DNA from: Sarcophilus harrisii
Lineage: Eukaryota; Chordata; Mammalia; Dasyuromorphia; Dasyuridae
Reading direction: 5' to 3'
NCBI RefSeq assembly: GCF_902635505.1
Contig: NC_045426.1
Coordinates: 673,477,087 to 673,541,086 of the forward strand
Length of the DNA: 64,000 nucleotides
The notes beneath the pieces were generated by a model. The model searched no databases and was not told the DNA's origin. It worked only from the letters and a program-made list of their open reading frames with translations. Positions 1-12,641 of the stretch are shown here, one piece after another. Made by a program: the position numbers and the translations under genes. The stretch's first letter is position 1, and the number at the start of each line of letters is the position of its first letter.

Positions 1-1227
<1,227 letters not shown>

Positions 1228-1340
1228 TAGTTTGGCAGCTGCATGCACGTCCACGTACACACATACCATTCTCTTAGATCCCTACGTGTTTTACTTATGG
1301 GTCATTATTCACCGAGTGAGAAATGTAGAACTTTGGGGTT

Positions 1341-1380
1341 TAATAATAGTAATAATAACAGTAACAATAACAATAACTAC
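1341..1380. repeat. (TAA/AAC)n microsatellite
   Basis: A short run of TAA, then AAC triplets just downstream of exon 9 in intron 9. It could be the tail of an old SINE. Confidence 0.7.
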
Positions 1381-1489
1381 AGCATAGTACAAAGTGCTAC
1401 ATGTTTTATATACATACTTACCTAAACAGATATTATGTTACTTGTGAGGTAGTTGGGGGAATAAACATGTGTGTAGCTCACTCTTTGTC

Positions 1490-1830
1490 AGGAACTGGAC
1501 AAAATGCTTTACAAATATTAATTCATTTAATATTGTTATTGTCCATATCTTACAAATGTGGAAACTAAAAGACCTAGAGAGATTCAGTGAGTGACTTTGG
1601 AGTCAGGTGTCTGCAGCAGGTTCTGAATTCTGTTCTTGCTGCTTCTAGCCCAGTGTTTCATCCCCCTTACTATGCTGCCTCTTAGGGCAGCTACTTCAGG
1701 CCCCTCATTTTAGAGGTTCATGGGGGTTAAGTGATTTGGACAGAGGCATATAGGTCTCAGAGACCCCTACATTTGAACCCTGGTTCTCTGACAGAGCTAT
1801 CATGTTTTCTATTATACACCATTACCATCA
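1490..1830. repeat. MIR/CORE-SINE-like remnants
   Basis: Degenerate mammalian SINE signatures: 'gctttacaaatattaattca', a later 'gaaactaaaagacctagaga', and 'acatttgaaccctggttctctga'. The similarity is to the MIR reverse complement and boundaries are uncertain. Confidence 0.5.
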
Positions 1831-2638
1831 GAATCATAAATCTTTAAAATAAGAAAAAAGAGATGTTTAGTTGTCTAAATCTTCATAACCTTGATTCAAC
1901 CAAGTGGAATAGGTAGGTGGTAGCTATACTCTCAATAAGTAGGTTGATTGCCTTCTACTACATCAATAAAGAATGACTTCCACCATTGGTCCTTCCTATG
2001 GACCGAAGGGAAGAACCTGCGAAGATTTCTTGGACCAGTCTAAATAGTCCCCTTTCTGTGCTTGGCAAGTTCAAGGCATTGAGAGTTTTTCTTTACCCAA
2101 GGACTGCTGAATTGGCTGAGTGCTGTATCTGATTCCCAAGAAGGGTGCCCAAAGTGTGCAAATCCCTCTGGTCCTTTCATTAAAGAAGTATGGGTGATCT
2201 GAGCTTACATTCATGATCTGAGTCAGGGTCTGTTGTTTTACTGGAAACCACTATTGCCATGATAAACACAGAGGAATCTGCTTATGCTCATTGTTAATAT
2301 AGTTAATTAGTAAACTAATGGTTTTAAAGTGCTTTACCCTTGTAAAATGCTGTATTAAGAGGGAATCTTGCATAAAAATGAGGGAATCTTGGACCTGGAA
2401 AGGATTTCCGAGATCACCTACTCCAATCCTAATCTGAGGCATAAAACCCTCAACCATGCCTAAAAAGGGCTATCTGCCCTCTGCATTCATGCAGTAGACC
2501 ATAAGTTCCTTGAGAGTAGAGATTGTCTCATAAAGGTTTGGACTGAATCAAAAGCCTTCAATAAAAAAGAACCTAACAAGCCAACCCATTCTGATTTCAG
2601 ACAACTCTGATTTTTCAATAAACATTTATTAATTACAG

Positions 2639-2800
2639 GTACCTAGATGGTGCAGTGCATAGAGTATTGGCCCTGGAGTCAGGAGGACCTGAGTTCAAAT
2701 TTGAATTGAGATATTTTACACTTACTAGCTGTGTGGCACTAGGCAAGTCACTTAACCCCAATTGACTTGCAAAATAAATTAATAAATAAATAAAGACTAT
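2639..2800 (+). repeat. Marsupial tRNA-derived SINE
   Basis: Reads 'gatggtgcagtgcatagagt', 'gtcaggaggacctgagttca', then 'ggcaagtcacttaaccccaa', with an A-rich (aaataaat) tail. This is the commonest SINE type in the window (WALLSI/WSINE-like; the exact family name is not certain). It lies in intron 9. Confidence 0.8.
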
Positions 2801-3095
2801 TTATTAAAGTACCTATAGTGTGTCAAGTAGAAGGCATCTTAGAGAGCACTTAGCCTTATTCCTTCCTTTAGACATGAAGAAACTAAACACCAAATAAGGA
2901 AGAAGGGATGCCTGAAGTCATCCAGGAAATAAGTAACAGAGCCAAGATTTAATTCAGTGTTTCTTGACTCTACAAGCAGTGATCTATGCTAGAACAACCA
3001 AGCTCTGGTCAAGACTGGCATATTATTAGTTGGTTGACAGGCAAGATGAGTATTATATGTATTTTGCATGTATCTGTATATGTATAAACTGTCCT

Positions 3096-3210
3096 CTTAA
3101 TAGAATGTAAACTCCTTGAAAGCAGGGACTGTTTTTACATCCCCAGTTCTTAGCCCATTGCCTGGCATATAGGAAGTGCCTAATAAATGTTTAATGATTT
3201 GTTGATGAGA
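3096..3210 (+). repeat. L2 3' end
   Basis: Begins 'tagaatgtaaactccttgaa', continues 'gcagggactg' and 'ttgcctggcatataggaagt', and ends 'gcctaataaatgtttaatga'. This is the characteristic 3' end of LINE2 in sense orientation. A second, shorter L2 3' end follows at about 3305-3375. Confidence 0.75.
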
Positions 3211-3477
3211 ACAACTAAAGCAGGTATTCATTAAAGTGACATATATTCCTGTTGAAATACAGTAAAAAGGAACTAAGATTAGATTGTGAAATTGTTGAGG
3301 ATAGTAACCCACCTTTTAATTTAGTACAATGACCAATACATAGGAATTGCTTAATAAATGCTTGGTGATGGATTGATCAGGTGTCTGCTGAATGCTGTGA
3401 GAGAGAGAGAGTTTATCTAAGATCTAAATCCTTGTGGATCTCACTAAATGTAGTAGGATTAGAAACAAAAACTAATA

Positions 3478-3525
3478 ATGACAATATGATAGTAATAATA
3501 ATAACAATAATAATAATAATGGTTA
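3478..3525. repeat. (TAA)n microsatellite
   Basis: A run of AATA/TAA units in intron 9, possibly the tail of an old retroposon. Confidence 0.7.
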
Positions 3526-4244
3526 CATGCAACCTTATGATGCTTTTAAAGTAGAAAGACCCTTTTGACTTGATTAGGAGCAGATTGTTGCCAGTTAGGA
3601 GAATCAGACAAAGTTTCATTGAGGAGGTGACCTATGAATTGGGCTTTCAACTCTAGGTAGGAATTTGGAGGAGGAGTTTTGTAAAACTTTATATTTCCAA
3701 TTTTTCAGCATAAGTTTTTTTTTAAATGAAGAGAAGAGGGACATTCCAGATACAAGAGAAAAGATCTCATGTTCTTCAGTCCAAATCCATCTCTCTATAA
3801 TTCTATCAGTTATTCCTGGTTCTGCCCTCCAGGTCTAGGTAAACTAATTTTCCAATCCCTCTTCTACATGACAACTTTTAATTTCCTTAAAGATCAATGT
3901 CACATTCCCTTAAGGGGTCTCCAACATAAGGGAAACATCTCTAGTTCCTCCATCTATTCTGTTATGTGGCATGATTTCAAGGCAATCAGTTTGTTGCCAG
4001 ACACCAGGCTAAGTAATGAGGATATGAGGAAAGGCAAAATCTTAAGGCCCTTCATGGTCCTGGTACCTTAAAGCTCTGTCTCCTTTTCCACAACAGATAG
4101 CTCTGGGAATGGTCATGTTTGACCATTTAGACCCTACAGTACCTTAATAAGAATTCCTTCTGGAGTGTCCCTAACTCATTATCCAGCCTTTTCTTAATCT
4201 TCAATGACAAGAAATTCACTGCCTCTCATTGCTTTAGTTATTTA

Positions 4245-4713
4245 GGGAATAAGCATCTTTGTATTTAATATTTTATTTTCCCCAGGTACATGTAAAACAA
4301 TTTTTTAAATATTTGTGTTTTTTTTTATTTGAATTCTATATTCCCTCCCTTCTTCCTTTCAGGGAAGGTGCCCTTCAGGCACAGGTGAAATTATGTAAAA
4401 CATTTCCATAAAAGTCATGTTTTAAAGCAAACATAAAACTCCTCCCCCCAAAAAAAACCCTCAAGAAAAATAAAGTAAAAATAATTAGACACAGTCGGTT
4501 CTTTCTCTGGACACGGATAGCATTTTTCATCCAAGTCCTTCAGGGTAGTTTTGGATCATTGTATTGCTGAGAATAGCAAAGTCATTCACAGCTGATCATT
4601 CCAGGACATTGCTGTTGCTTTATATACGGTACATTTCACTTTGCATGCACTCATGGAGGACTTTCTAGGTTTTACATGACAGTATCCTGCTCATTCTGGG
4701 AATAAGCATCTTT
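4245..4713 (-). repeat. L1 3' UTR insertion with 16-bp target duplication
   Basis: The L1 3' tail is in reverse orientation (about 4261-4697). It is flanked by the direct repeat 'gggaataagcatcttt' at 4245-4260 and 4698-4713, which marks target-primed integration. It landed inside an older MIR-type SINE that resumes at 4698. The inner motif 'cattgtattgctgagaatag' recurs in the longer L1 copy at 10190-10830, which also carries ORF2 sequence. Confidence 0.75.
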
Positions 4714-4942
4714 ATAGCAACTACTATGAGCTAGGCACTATGACAAGCATTTTATAAGTACTATTTCATTCAATCCTCATATCCTGTGAAGTAGGTGATG
4801 TTATTATCCCCATGTTATAGTTGAGGAAATTGAGGCAAACATAAGTGATTTGCCCAACATCACATAGTTAATAAATATCTGAAGCTAGATCTCCCTGGCT
4901 CCAGGTCCAGTGTTTTATCCACTAGGCCACCAGCTGCCTCAA
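4698..4942 (-). repeat. MIR/CORE-SINE, reverse orientation
   Basis: Contains 'tatttcattcaatcctcata', 'gaggaaattgaggcaaacat' and 'cactaggccaccagctgcct', the hallmark segments of a reversed MIR-type SINE. Confidence 0.75.
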
Positions 4943-5287
4943 ACCAGGAGCCAAAGTACATTGCCTCTGTGAATTTTCTAGCATGCCTCGTCATAAGGCA
5001 AAACTTTCTTCTTTCATGTGTCAGTTCTTCAAGTAGTCAAATGCTTGAAGACAGCTGCCATGTCCCCCTAAATTCTCTTCTCCAAATGAAACATTGCTTG
5101 TTCTTCACATAGTCCCTGATGGCACGAGATTATTGGCAGAACAGAATGCAGACTCATCTGTTCATAATCCGTTGGGGGATCATCAAAAGGGATTGGGACA
5201 ACACTGGACAATATTATTTTAATCATAGCCAAGTAATTCATGTTATCCCAGAAGAAGGAAAATGATAGGTCATTGTAAGTGACAGAG

Positions 5288-5714
5288 GAGGATGAACATG
5301 TTTTTAATTATTATAGCTTTTTATTTACAAAACATATGCCTGGGCAGTTTTTCAACATTGACCCTTGCAAAACCTTCTGTTTCAAATTTCTCCTCCTTCC
5401 CCCCACCCCATCCCCAATGGCAGGTAGTCCAAGACATGTTAAATATGTTAAAATATATGTTAAATCCAATATATGTATACATATTTATACAGTTATCTTG
5501 CTGCACAAGAAAAATCAGATCTAGAAAGGGAAAAAAGAAGGAAAACAAACGTGCAAACAAACAATAACAGAAAGAGTGAAAAATGCTATGTTGTGGTCCA
5601 CACTCATTTCCTATAGTCCTCTCTCTGGGTATAGAAGACTCTTCATTACTGAACAAGTGGAAGTGGTTTAAATCATCTCATTGTTGAAAAGAGCCATGTC
5701 CAGAGGATGAACAT
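5288..5714 (-). repeat. L1 3' UTR insertion with 12-bp target duplication
   Basis: A reversed L1 tail (5300-5702) flanked by 'gaggaggatgaacat'-type repeats; the exact shared 12-mer is 'gaggatgaacat' at 5288-5299 and 5703-5714. It contains 'gcacaagaaaaatcagatct' and 'agtcctctctctgggtatag', the standard 3' tail segments of this L1 family. Confidence 0.75.
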
Positions 5715-5811
5715 TTTGAGGGGACTCCATTACAGACAGAGGCTCAAGGAATTGGTGGGAGTGATATTAAAAAGAGCCCCTTTTCAGTATTATATAAGCT
5801 GATAGTTACTC

Positions 5812-5925
5812 TCTATAAAAATCATGTTGTAAAAGAAAACATAGAACTCCTCCCCCCCCAAAAAAAAACCCTCAAGAAAAATAAAAGTTTTTAAAAAAGT
5901 ATGCTTCAGTTTGTATTCAGACGAA
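5812..5925 (-). repeat. Old L1 3' UTR fragment
   Basis: Shares 'aactcctcccccc' and 'accctcaagaaaaataaa' with the L1 tail at 4430-4480, in the same orientation. It is truncated. Confidence 0.55.
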
Positions 5926-6149
5926 ATTAACAAATTTAGCAAAAATTAGCCAAGCCATGCTCCAAATGATTGTGATCATGAAAAGAAAGGAAAAAATATA
6001 TATATAATTCCATGTAACCTTTAGGCATTTGTCTAGGAAGCTAATAAAATAACCTTGAAAGTTAATTTTTTTTAAAGATCCTTTTCTTGTCAATTAGTGA
6101 GTCAATCAACAAGCATTTATTGAGTATCTAGAATATGGGTAGGTGGGGG

Positions 6150-6500
6150 GGAGATAAGTGATGCAGTGGATAGAATATCATTCCTGGGATATGGAAGACA
6201 AGATTCCTCTTTTTAGAATTCAAATCTAGCCTCAGACACTTACTAGCCGTGTGACATGATTTCCTTGAAAAAAAGAAGGAAGGAAGGAAGACAGAAAAGA
6301 AAGGGGGGAAAGGAAGGATAAAAAGAAAGACAAAGAAAGTCAAGTAGAAAGAAAGAAGGAAGGAAGAAAGGTGGGTAGGTATGGCTTAGTGGAAAGAATC
6401 CAGGACTTAGTCACAGGGCCTGAATTCCAATTCTGCTTTCAGTGACTTAACTATGTGACCTTGTCCATCTGTCCTGCTCACTGGGCCTGCTCTGACTTCT
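6150..6500 (+). repeat. SINE, GAAGG-rich tract and MIR fragment
   Basis: A marsupial SINE body at about 6150-6265 ('gatgcagtggatagaatatc', 'ctcagacacttactagccgt'). It is followed by a purine-rich GAAGG/GAAA tract (6266-6375) and by a MIR-type fragment at 6380-6500. The block ends about 120 bp before exon 10. Confidence 0.7.
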
Positions 6501-6623
6501 AAGCAAAGTCTCTTCCAGTTCCTGTGTCAGAAAGGGCTTCCATGAGTTAGTGTCTCCCTCGCCTCAGTTATTTGAGATAAGCACCATGCTGACCTTGCTT
6601 TTCTTGTCTGGGCTTTTCTGCAG

Positions 6624-6825
6624 GGTTAAAGCTGCCTTCCAGGACCTGGTCTCCTCCGTTTGAGTCTGAAGATTCCCAAAAACACAATCAGAGCAACCAC
6701 GAGGACCCCAATGGCGAGTGTTGCTCTTGCCCAAAGACTGACTCCCAGATCTTGAAGGAACTGGAAGAATCTTCCTTTCGAAAGATGTTTGAAAATTATC
6801 TCCACAACGAGGTTTTCATCCCCAG
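6624..6825 (+). CDS. INSR: INSR exon 10: insert domain and alphaCT helix
   Basis: Coding exon of 202 nt, equal to the human exon as I recall it, between a ttctgcag acceptor and a gtgaga donor. It encodes [18 protein letters not shown], then [20 protein letters not shown], then [17 protein letters not shown] plus part of an Arg codon. The CCSC cluster corresponds to the human cysteines that link the two alpha chains. The last part is the alphaCT helix, which with the L1 domain forms the primary insulin-binding site. Residues matching human Phe705, Tyr708, His710 and Phe714 are kept. Asp707 is Asn, Val712 is Glu and Val715 is Ile. The exon ends in phase 2, so it can splice either to exon 11 or directly to exon 12. 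Confidence 0.96.
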
Positions 6826-7239
6826 GTGAGACACGCTCTTGTCAGTTAGCACCTTTATGGGGACTGATTTGGTTCTGAGCCCAAGGTGGGCCTGGAGAAT
6901 GATGGGATGTGAATTGAAGTGAAAATCTAAGGGTATTATGTATGGAACTAGCAACTGAGCAATGAACTATTTTCTAATTAGCACCACAGAGGCATTCTAC
7001 AATAATTGGTTAATCAAGGGGAAGGAAATATGGAATGGTGTACTTAATTCTGGGAGTCCAAAGGCCATTGACAGGCAAGAAAGATTCTGATCAGGCAGCC
7101 ATGATGGTCAAGACCATGCTACATTCTGCTGGGGTGAAGGAATTGGGAATACAGAAATGAAAGGATCTAAGATTTAAAAAAAAAGAAAAAAAGAGCTATT
7201 GGGAGGAGAAGTGGGGATGAAAGAACAGGAATATGAGAG

Positions 7240-7540
7240 TAGCCTTCAAGAACGAAGGGCCATCACTTTGTTCTGTTCCATGATAGTAGATGGAATGAGG
7301 AGCAGTAAGTGGACGTTGGAGAGGCAGATTTAAATTTAAATGGTATAGCCATTCTTAAATATAAGAGCAGCCAAAAATATTGCCCAGGGAAGTATTGAGT
7401 TCCCCCTTCCCTAGAGATCTTCAAGAAAAAGCTAGGTGACATTTGCCACATATATTGTAGAAATGATTTTGTTTAGATACAAGCTATGAAATGCTCAATG
7501 AGGTCCCTTCAATTCTAATATCATGGGATTCTCTAAAAAA
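7240..7540 (+). repeat. L3/CR1-like 3' end
   Basis: Reads 'gggaagtattgagttccccc', 'gagatcttcaagaaaaagct' and 'aggtcccttcaattctaata'. This is the usual 3' end pattern of the CR1/L3 lineage. A second fragment of the same lineage ('tgtttagcctgaagaagagg') is at about 8920-9070. Confidence 0.5.
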
Positions 7541-7711
7541 GAAATAATTTTCTCATCTTCCCTCACCCTCCAGTTCCTCCCATCAAATTTTTGGGAAAAC
7601 GATTCTTTGAAAGAAAATTCCTTTTCTTCTCTCTTCCTGCTTCCCCAATGCCTGGACAACTTTCTAATTCTTATGGAGGTCATCAGGATTATCTTCAATT
7701 GAATTCTTTCT

Positions 7712-7830
7712 TGGAACAAAGAGCTTACAATTTAGCATTTAGTAAGCCCCTGCTGTGTGATAGGCCCTGGAGATAGAGACAAAAATTAAACAGTCCCTGC
7801 TCTCAAGGTGTGCTCACATTCTGCCTGAGG
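7712..7830 (-). repeat. L2 3' end, reverse orientation
   Basis: Contains 'aagcccctgctgtgtgatag' and 'aacagtccctgctctcaagg', the reverse complement of the L2 3' terminus. Confidence 0.65.
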
Positions 7831-9534
7831 GAATTGAACCTAGAATTCGATTATGGCACTATTTCCCCAAATTTCCTGCTTTTCTTCTTCTTGAGAATAT
7901 CATTCAAGTCCACAGATTCCTTGAAATGTGTGCAGTGTGTCCTATTTCATTCATCCCCTATTTAGGACCGTCAATGTGAGTTATTCAACCACAGCATAGC
8001 CTATAAATTATCCTCAGGGAAAGGCTTCCTTGCCATTCCAACTATGTTTCCTGGTTAAATTGCAGATAGCAAGTTTCTGGTTGTGGTTGGCTTTTCTTAC
8101 GTTATTTCTGGCCAGGTAAGTTCTTTAATTCAACAGCTGTTGCAAGCAAGTCATTCTCTCAACCTGGTGGATCAGCTTGTTAGAATATCTTATGAAAATT
8201 GCCATGGCCATGTATGTTTCCTCCAAGCAGCCTCCATATTTCCCCCATGGCCCAATGCATTACCACCTTGTGTTGGAGTCCATCCTGTAATCGATAACAT
8301 TTTTTTTTCCTTTATATGACCTTCCCAGTATTCACCTGTGGCTATTCCTAAGGATACATGACCCTTTGGCTTATTCTCTGAGATTGCTGAGCACCTGTGC
8401 CAGAAATTTGGTGGTGTCAGAGCGTTCAGTATCAGAAGCCAGTACTTGTTGCTGGAATTGCTGTGTGTCCCCAGTGCTGTCTAGATCACGGTTAGGGAGG
8501 CTTAGTAACCATATAACAGCAGCCAGAAGAGCCTTGGTCTACATTCAGAGACATAGCAGAAGATGGGGCTAATCTTCCCTTTCCATCTTCTTCCATTCCT
8601 CTGAAGGATGATGGGAAGCTGTCGACCATCGCCTCTGTAGTCCATGTGGACTATGTGGGACTTGGAGCCAATGTGACTAGGAATGTTTACACTGGCTGAT
8701 CTTGACCACTGAACTTGGGGAGTCCTGGCAGAAAGAGGGAGTGGAATGTGCTGAGAGACTCTGGAAATGATATTTTCCTTCTTTATCCCATTTCCTAGTC
8801 TCTTTTTGCTTCATCCTGCAGCCCTCCCTCACCCTGTGAGGGTGTACTTTCTCTTTCCATCACCTTTTTTCTCTGCCTTCCTGGTGAGACAGGATACCAT
8901 ATCATGCAAGAATCAATTAAATGAGCTGGGGATGTTTAGCCTGAAGAAGAGGAGACTTCAGAGGAAGTGGGCGATGTCTTCCACTGGGGGAAGGATTATT
9001 GTGTGGTGGGGCATGCTGCTTTGGAAGTAATAAGTTCTCCCTCAATCAGAAGCAGATGAACTCGTGCTGGGGGACTCTCGAAGATACACTTGGTTAATCC
9101 AGTGGTCTCAGAGATGCTTTTGAATCAGAACTTCAGCAATCCTTCTTCAGTCCTTTCAGCTCTTCTTCTTTTTTCTTTTTGAATTATGCCCCTGGAACTC
9201 TTAAATGGGAGCCCCAAAACACACCGTGGCAGTGGCAGCTTACATGGGAGATTGGGAGGGGGAATTTTCCTTTAGTCAACAAACACAATTCCTGCGGATT
9301 CTCTCCCTGACCAGCCTCTCTCAGCCTCCCCACAGATACCAGAAACCACTTTCTCCTTATAGAATCCAGCAGAGGCTTTGTGCCTGGACTGCCCTTGCCC
9401 CCCCCCCCCTTTTCCTCCCTTTTATCCTAAAGCTACTGTTTTATTTTTCTCTCTGCCACATCACTACAAGTCTTGTTTTTATGAGGAGAGATTTACACAT
9501 ATGAATAAAAATGAAGGAGTGATTTATTCTCTCC

Positions 9535-9745
9535 TTTTGAGGCACATAGAGAAACATGACGTCTCAGAGTATAGAAATGGAAAGGATCTAAGAGAACAAG
9601 TGGTCCATTTCTTATCTTATAGGGGAGAAAATAAAGACCTAAAGAAATTATGTGATTTGCCCATGGTCACATGACTAGGAAATGGTAGAGGTGAGATTCA
9701 AACCCAGTTCCTTTTGTCTCTGAATTTTACACCACTTTGAGTCCC
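9535..9745 (-). repeat. SINE/MIR-like, reverse orientation
   Basis: Contains 'gtgatttgcccatggtcaca' and 'gtgagattcaaacccagttc', typical of a reversed MIR-type SINE. Confidence 0.6.
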
Positions 9746-9789
9746 CAGATATAGTCCCCATTTTTTCTCTAAAACAGAGATTTGGAAGG

Positions 9790-10150
9790 TTGTATTTTTT
9801 CAACAGTATTTTATTTTTCCAAAAACATACAAAGATAGTTTTCAACATTCATCTTTGCACAACCTTATTTTCCAAATTTTTCTCCTCTTCTCATTCTCCT
9901 CCCCAAGATAAGTAATGTGATGTAAGTTAAATATGTGTAATTCTTCTAAATATATTTCCATATTTATTATGTTTTGCAAGAAAAATCATATCAAAAGGGG
10001 AAAAAAGAAGAGAAAGATAAGCAAACAAACAAACAAGAACAAAATGAAAATCCTATGCTTTGATCCACATTCTATTTCCATAGTTCTCTCTCTGGATTTG
10101 GATGGCTCTTTCCATCATAAGTCTATTGGAATTGAAGATTGTGCTTCTTA
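9790..10150 (-). repeat. L1 3' UTR, reverse orientation
   Basis: Begins 'tcaacagtattttatttttc' and contains 'gcaagaaaaatcatatcaaa' and 'agttctctctctggatttgg'. It is the same tail family as 5300-5702. It abuts a second, older L1 copy starting near 10190. Confidence 0.7.
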
Positions 10151-10189
10151 ACAGCAGGAAATGCCTGTTAGAACTGACCAATTCTTTTT

Positions 10190-10830
10190 GAAAAAAGTTT
10201 TAAAACATTTTTATTTAAAGTTTTAAGTTCCAAATTCTGTCTTCCCTCCCTCACAGCAATCAGATATAGGTTATACATGTACAATCATATAAAATATTTC
10301 CATGTTGGTCATCTTGTATAAGAAGACTAGAATAAAAGAAAAAAATAAAAGAAGGTGAAAAATAATGTACTTCCATCAATTGGTGTTCAATCAGTACCAG
10401 TTCTTTCTCTGAAGGTGGATATTATGCTTCATGATTAGTCCTTTGAGATTATCTTGGACCATTGAATTGCTGAGAATAGCTAAATCATTTGCCACACAAA
10501 AGAGCTGCTATAAATATTTTTGAACAGATAGATTTTTTTTCCCTTTTTACGGATATCTCTGAGATATACAGACCTAGCAGTGGTATTGCTGGATCAAAGA
10601 TAAGTACAGTTTTATAGCCCTTTGGGCATAAGAATTGATTGATTTTTAAGGGAGTAGAAACCCTGAAAATATTTGTATTTGGAGGAAGCCCAAATATCAT
10701 TCCTTCAAATGCCAGAATTTTAGCATGTTTCCAGTAATCACAGATGTAGAGAATTTTTATATTTAAATTCATTTTGATATCTTTTTGTTTTTCACTCACT
10801 TTCGTTTTTTATTTTTCAATCACTTTCCTG
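10190..10830 (-). repeat. L1 3' end with ORF2 C-terminal remnant
   Basis: A reversed L1 copy. On the minus strand it encodes a peptide with FDPAIPLLGLYISEI followed by IFIAALLCGK. These match the C-terminal part of L1 ORF2 in mammals, where PAIPLLGIYP and MFIAALF are conserved. Downstream on that strand comes the L1 3' UTR. This copy identifies the many orphan tails in the window as L1. The coding part is decayed. Confidence 0.75.
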
Positions 10831-11399
10831 CAACTACCAGAGGGTCATCCTTTGTGACAAAGACTATTTAAAAAGAGAAATATAATTTGGAAAATTTATC
10901 AATCCACCACACAAAACTGACATCAAATGATGTAAGAGCTATTTAAAGATGGTATGACAGTGGTTCAGAGTGCTGGACCTCCCACCTCTTAATAGTTGTA
11001 TGACTTTGAATGAGTCAAGTTGTCTCTGTACTCCCCTGATTTTTAGAGAACAGTTCCCTGTGCAGAACAAGTCAAAGCTCTTTCACAAAATCACATGTTG
11101 ACTTGTTCTTCTCACTTATATTTTCTCCCTTATACTGTCACTATGGTTCTCAGAGAGAATTCCAACAGAGGAATAAATACAGACACTTGTTGGACTTGTT
11201 TAAAAAAAAAAAAAAAAAGCAAAACCTGTTTTCTTACTTAGAGAAAACTAGCAAGTCAGGATCATCATGTCAGAAGGTCTTTGAGACCTAATCCAGCTCC
11301 CTCATTTTCTAGATAAGGAAAAAAAAAGAATTAAATCCCACATGCTGTGTTTCTGACTTCTAGGTCTTCTCTGTTATCTTACACTGATGACATCAGTAG

Positions 11400-11645
11400 C
11401 CAGTGGTAGGAACTGGAATCCAGAAGATCTATATATTTCAGATACTTTCTGACTCTGTGACTATGAGCAAGTGACTTTACTATTCCTAGCCTCAGTTTCT
11501 TCATCTGTAAAATGGAAGTAGCACTTACCTCCCAAGATGGTTGTGAGGATAAACTGAGAAATCTGTAAAGCACTTTGCAAACCTTAAAGTATTATATAAA
11601 TGCTATTAATCATTATTATTATTATCATTGTTATTATTATTACCT
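11400..11645 (+). repeat. MIR/CORE-SINE
   Basis: Contains 'cctcagtttcttcatctgta', 'ttgtgaggataaactgagaa' and 'gtaaagcactttgcaaacct', then an ATT-rich tail. This is a standard MIR-type SINE in sense orientation. Confidence 0.8.
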
Positions 11646-12324
11646 TACTCACCTGCATTGTGCTAGTGATTAAGGTCTGCCTAAAATCAGTTTCTTAATT
11701 TTTTTTCTTTTGAACTTGAGCATCAAAAAAAAAAAAAAAAAAAAAAGAGCATCTCCCTACAAACATAGAACACAATTTGCATTTCATACCACTTGGGTTT
11801 TTTTTAAGTCTATAATAAATTCCACACATTACTTTCAAAACTGCCCCCGCTTGCATCTGCTTCCTTCTGAAATTCCTTCTGTTATCTTCTGTGCATTTAA
11901 AAAATATTTGAAAGCTCTCTCTTCTCTTATTTTTGGGGCATCAGCAGTGCTAACACCCCTCTTCCAAGCCTCCCTCTCTAATTAAAAGACCAAGAGGGAA
12001 AAAAAGAAGAAAAAAATAGTACTTGTAATAAGCAAATATAGTCAAACTAAACAAATCGACAGCTTGGCTGTGTCCCAAAATGGATGTCTCTAGCTGCACC
12101 CTGAATCTATCTGACTTCTCAATGAGGAGATGAATGACATTCTTTTCTGGAGAAATAGTTGCTGGGGTGGGCGGTGTAAAAAGTATTTTCACCTAAATTT
12201 GTCCCCATATTGCATCGTTGAGCCGTGCCCCTCGTTGGGAGCAGCACACGAGCCTGGGAAGAACTTTTGTAGCCTCCTGTGCATTCAAAGCTGCTAATAT
12301 GGAAGACTGGGCAAAAGGAGAACC

Positions 12325-12480
12325 AGAGTCCCAGACTTGAAATAAAATCCCTCCTCAGACACATACTTGCTGTGTGGTATTGGAAAAGTTGCTTTCCCTC
12401 TCTGAGTCTTAGCTTCTTCCTCTCTAAAATGAAGGGTCTGGTTTAGATGGTCTCTCAGGTCCCTTCCAGCTGCACATCTT
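12325..12480 (+). repeat. MIR/CORE-SINE fragment
   Basis: Contains 'cctcctcagacacatacttg' and 'tctctcaggtcccttccagc'. It ends about 110 bp upstream of alternative exon 11. Confidence 0.65.
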
Positions 12481-12588
12481 ATAAGCCATGGTCTGGATGA
12501 CCAAACTCTCCAGGCTGGAATGAAAGCACAGGATATGTAACCGACAAAGTTCAATCTGCCTTCAACATGGTTGGTTTTGTTTCCACAG

Positions 12589-12624
12589 AAAAGCATCCTC
12601 AGGGAATGGCGCTGACGACTCTAG
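12589..12624 (+). CDS. INSR: INSR alternative exon 11 (IR-A/IR-B exon)
   Basis: Exactly 36 nt between ttccacag and gtagga. It encodes KASSGNGADDS with split Arg codons at both ends, against human KTSSGTGAEDP. In human INSR this cassette exon sits at the end of the alpha chain. Its inclusion gives isoform B and its skipping isoform A, which differ in IGF2 affinity. Skipping keeps frame here, because exons 10 and 11 both end in phase 2. The donor (TAG then gtagga) is not a strong consensus, as suits a regulated exon. INSR, but not IGF1R, has this exon, so it fixes the identity of the gene. Confidence 0.93.
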
Positions 12625-12641
12625 GTAGGAAGTGAGCCTCT

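Larger units (their letters stand above)
6826..12588. other. INSR intron 10, repeat-rich
   Basis: A 5.8-kb intron before the alternative exon. It contains L3/CR1-like, L2, L1 and MIR fragments listed separately. I recognise no exon in the remaining unique stretches (about 6830-7240, 7840-8880 and 10840-11390). Confidence 0.7.

Noticed and set aside
9790-10150. An LTR or other virus-derived element as the source of the orphan T-rich tails
   Set aside because: The copy at 10190-10830 links such tails to L1 ORF2 sequence, and several copies have target duplications and A-rich ends. They are L1 3' ends.
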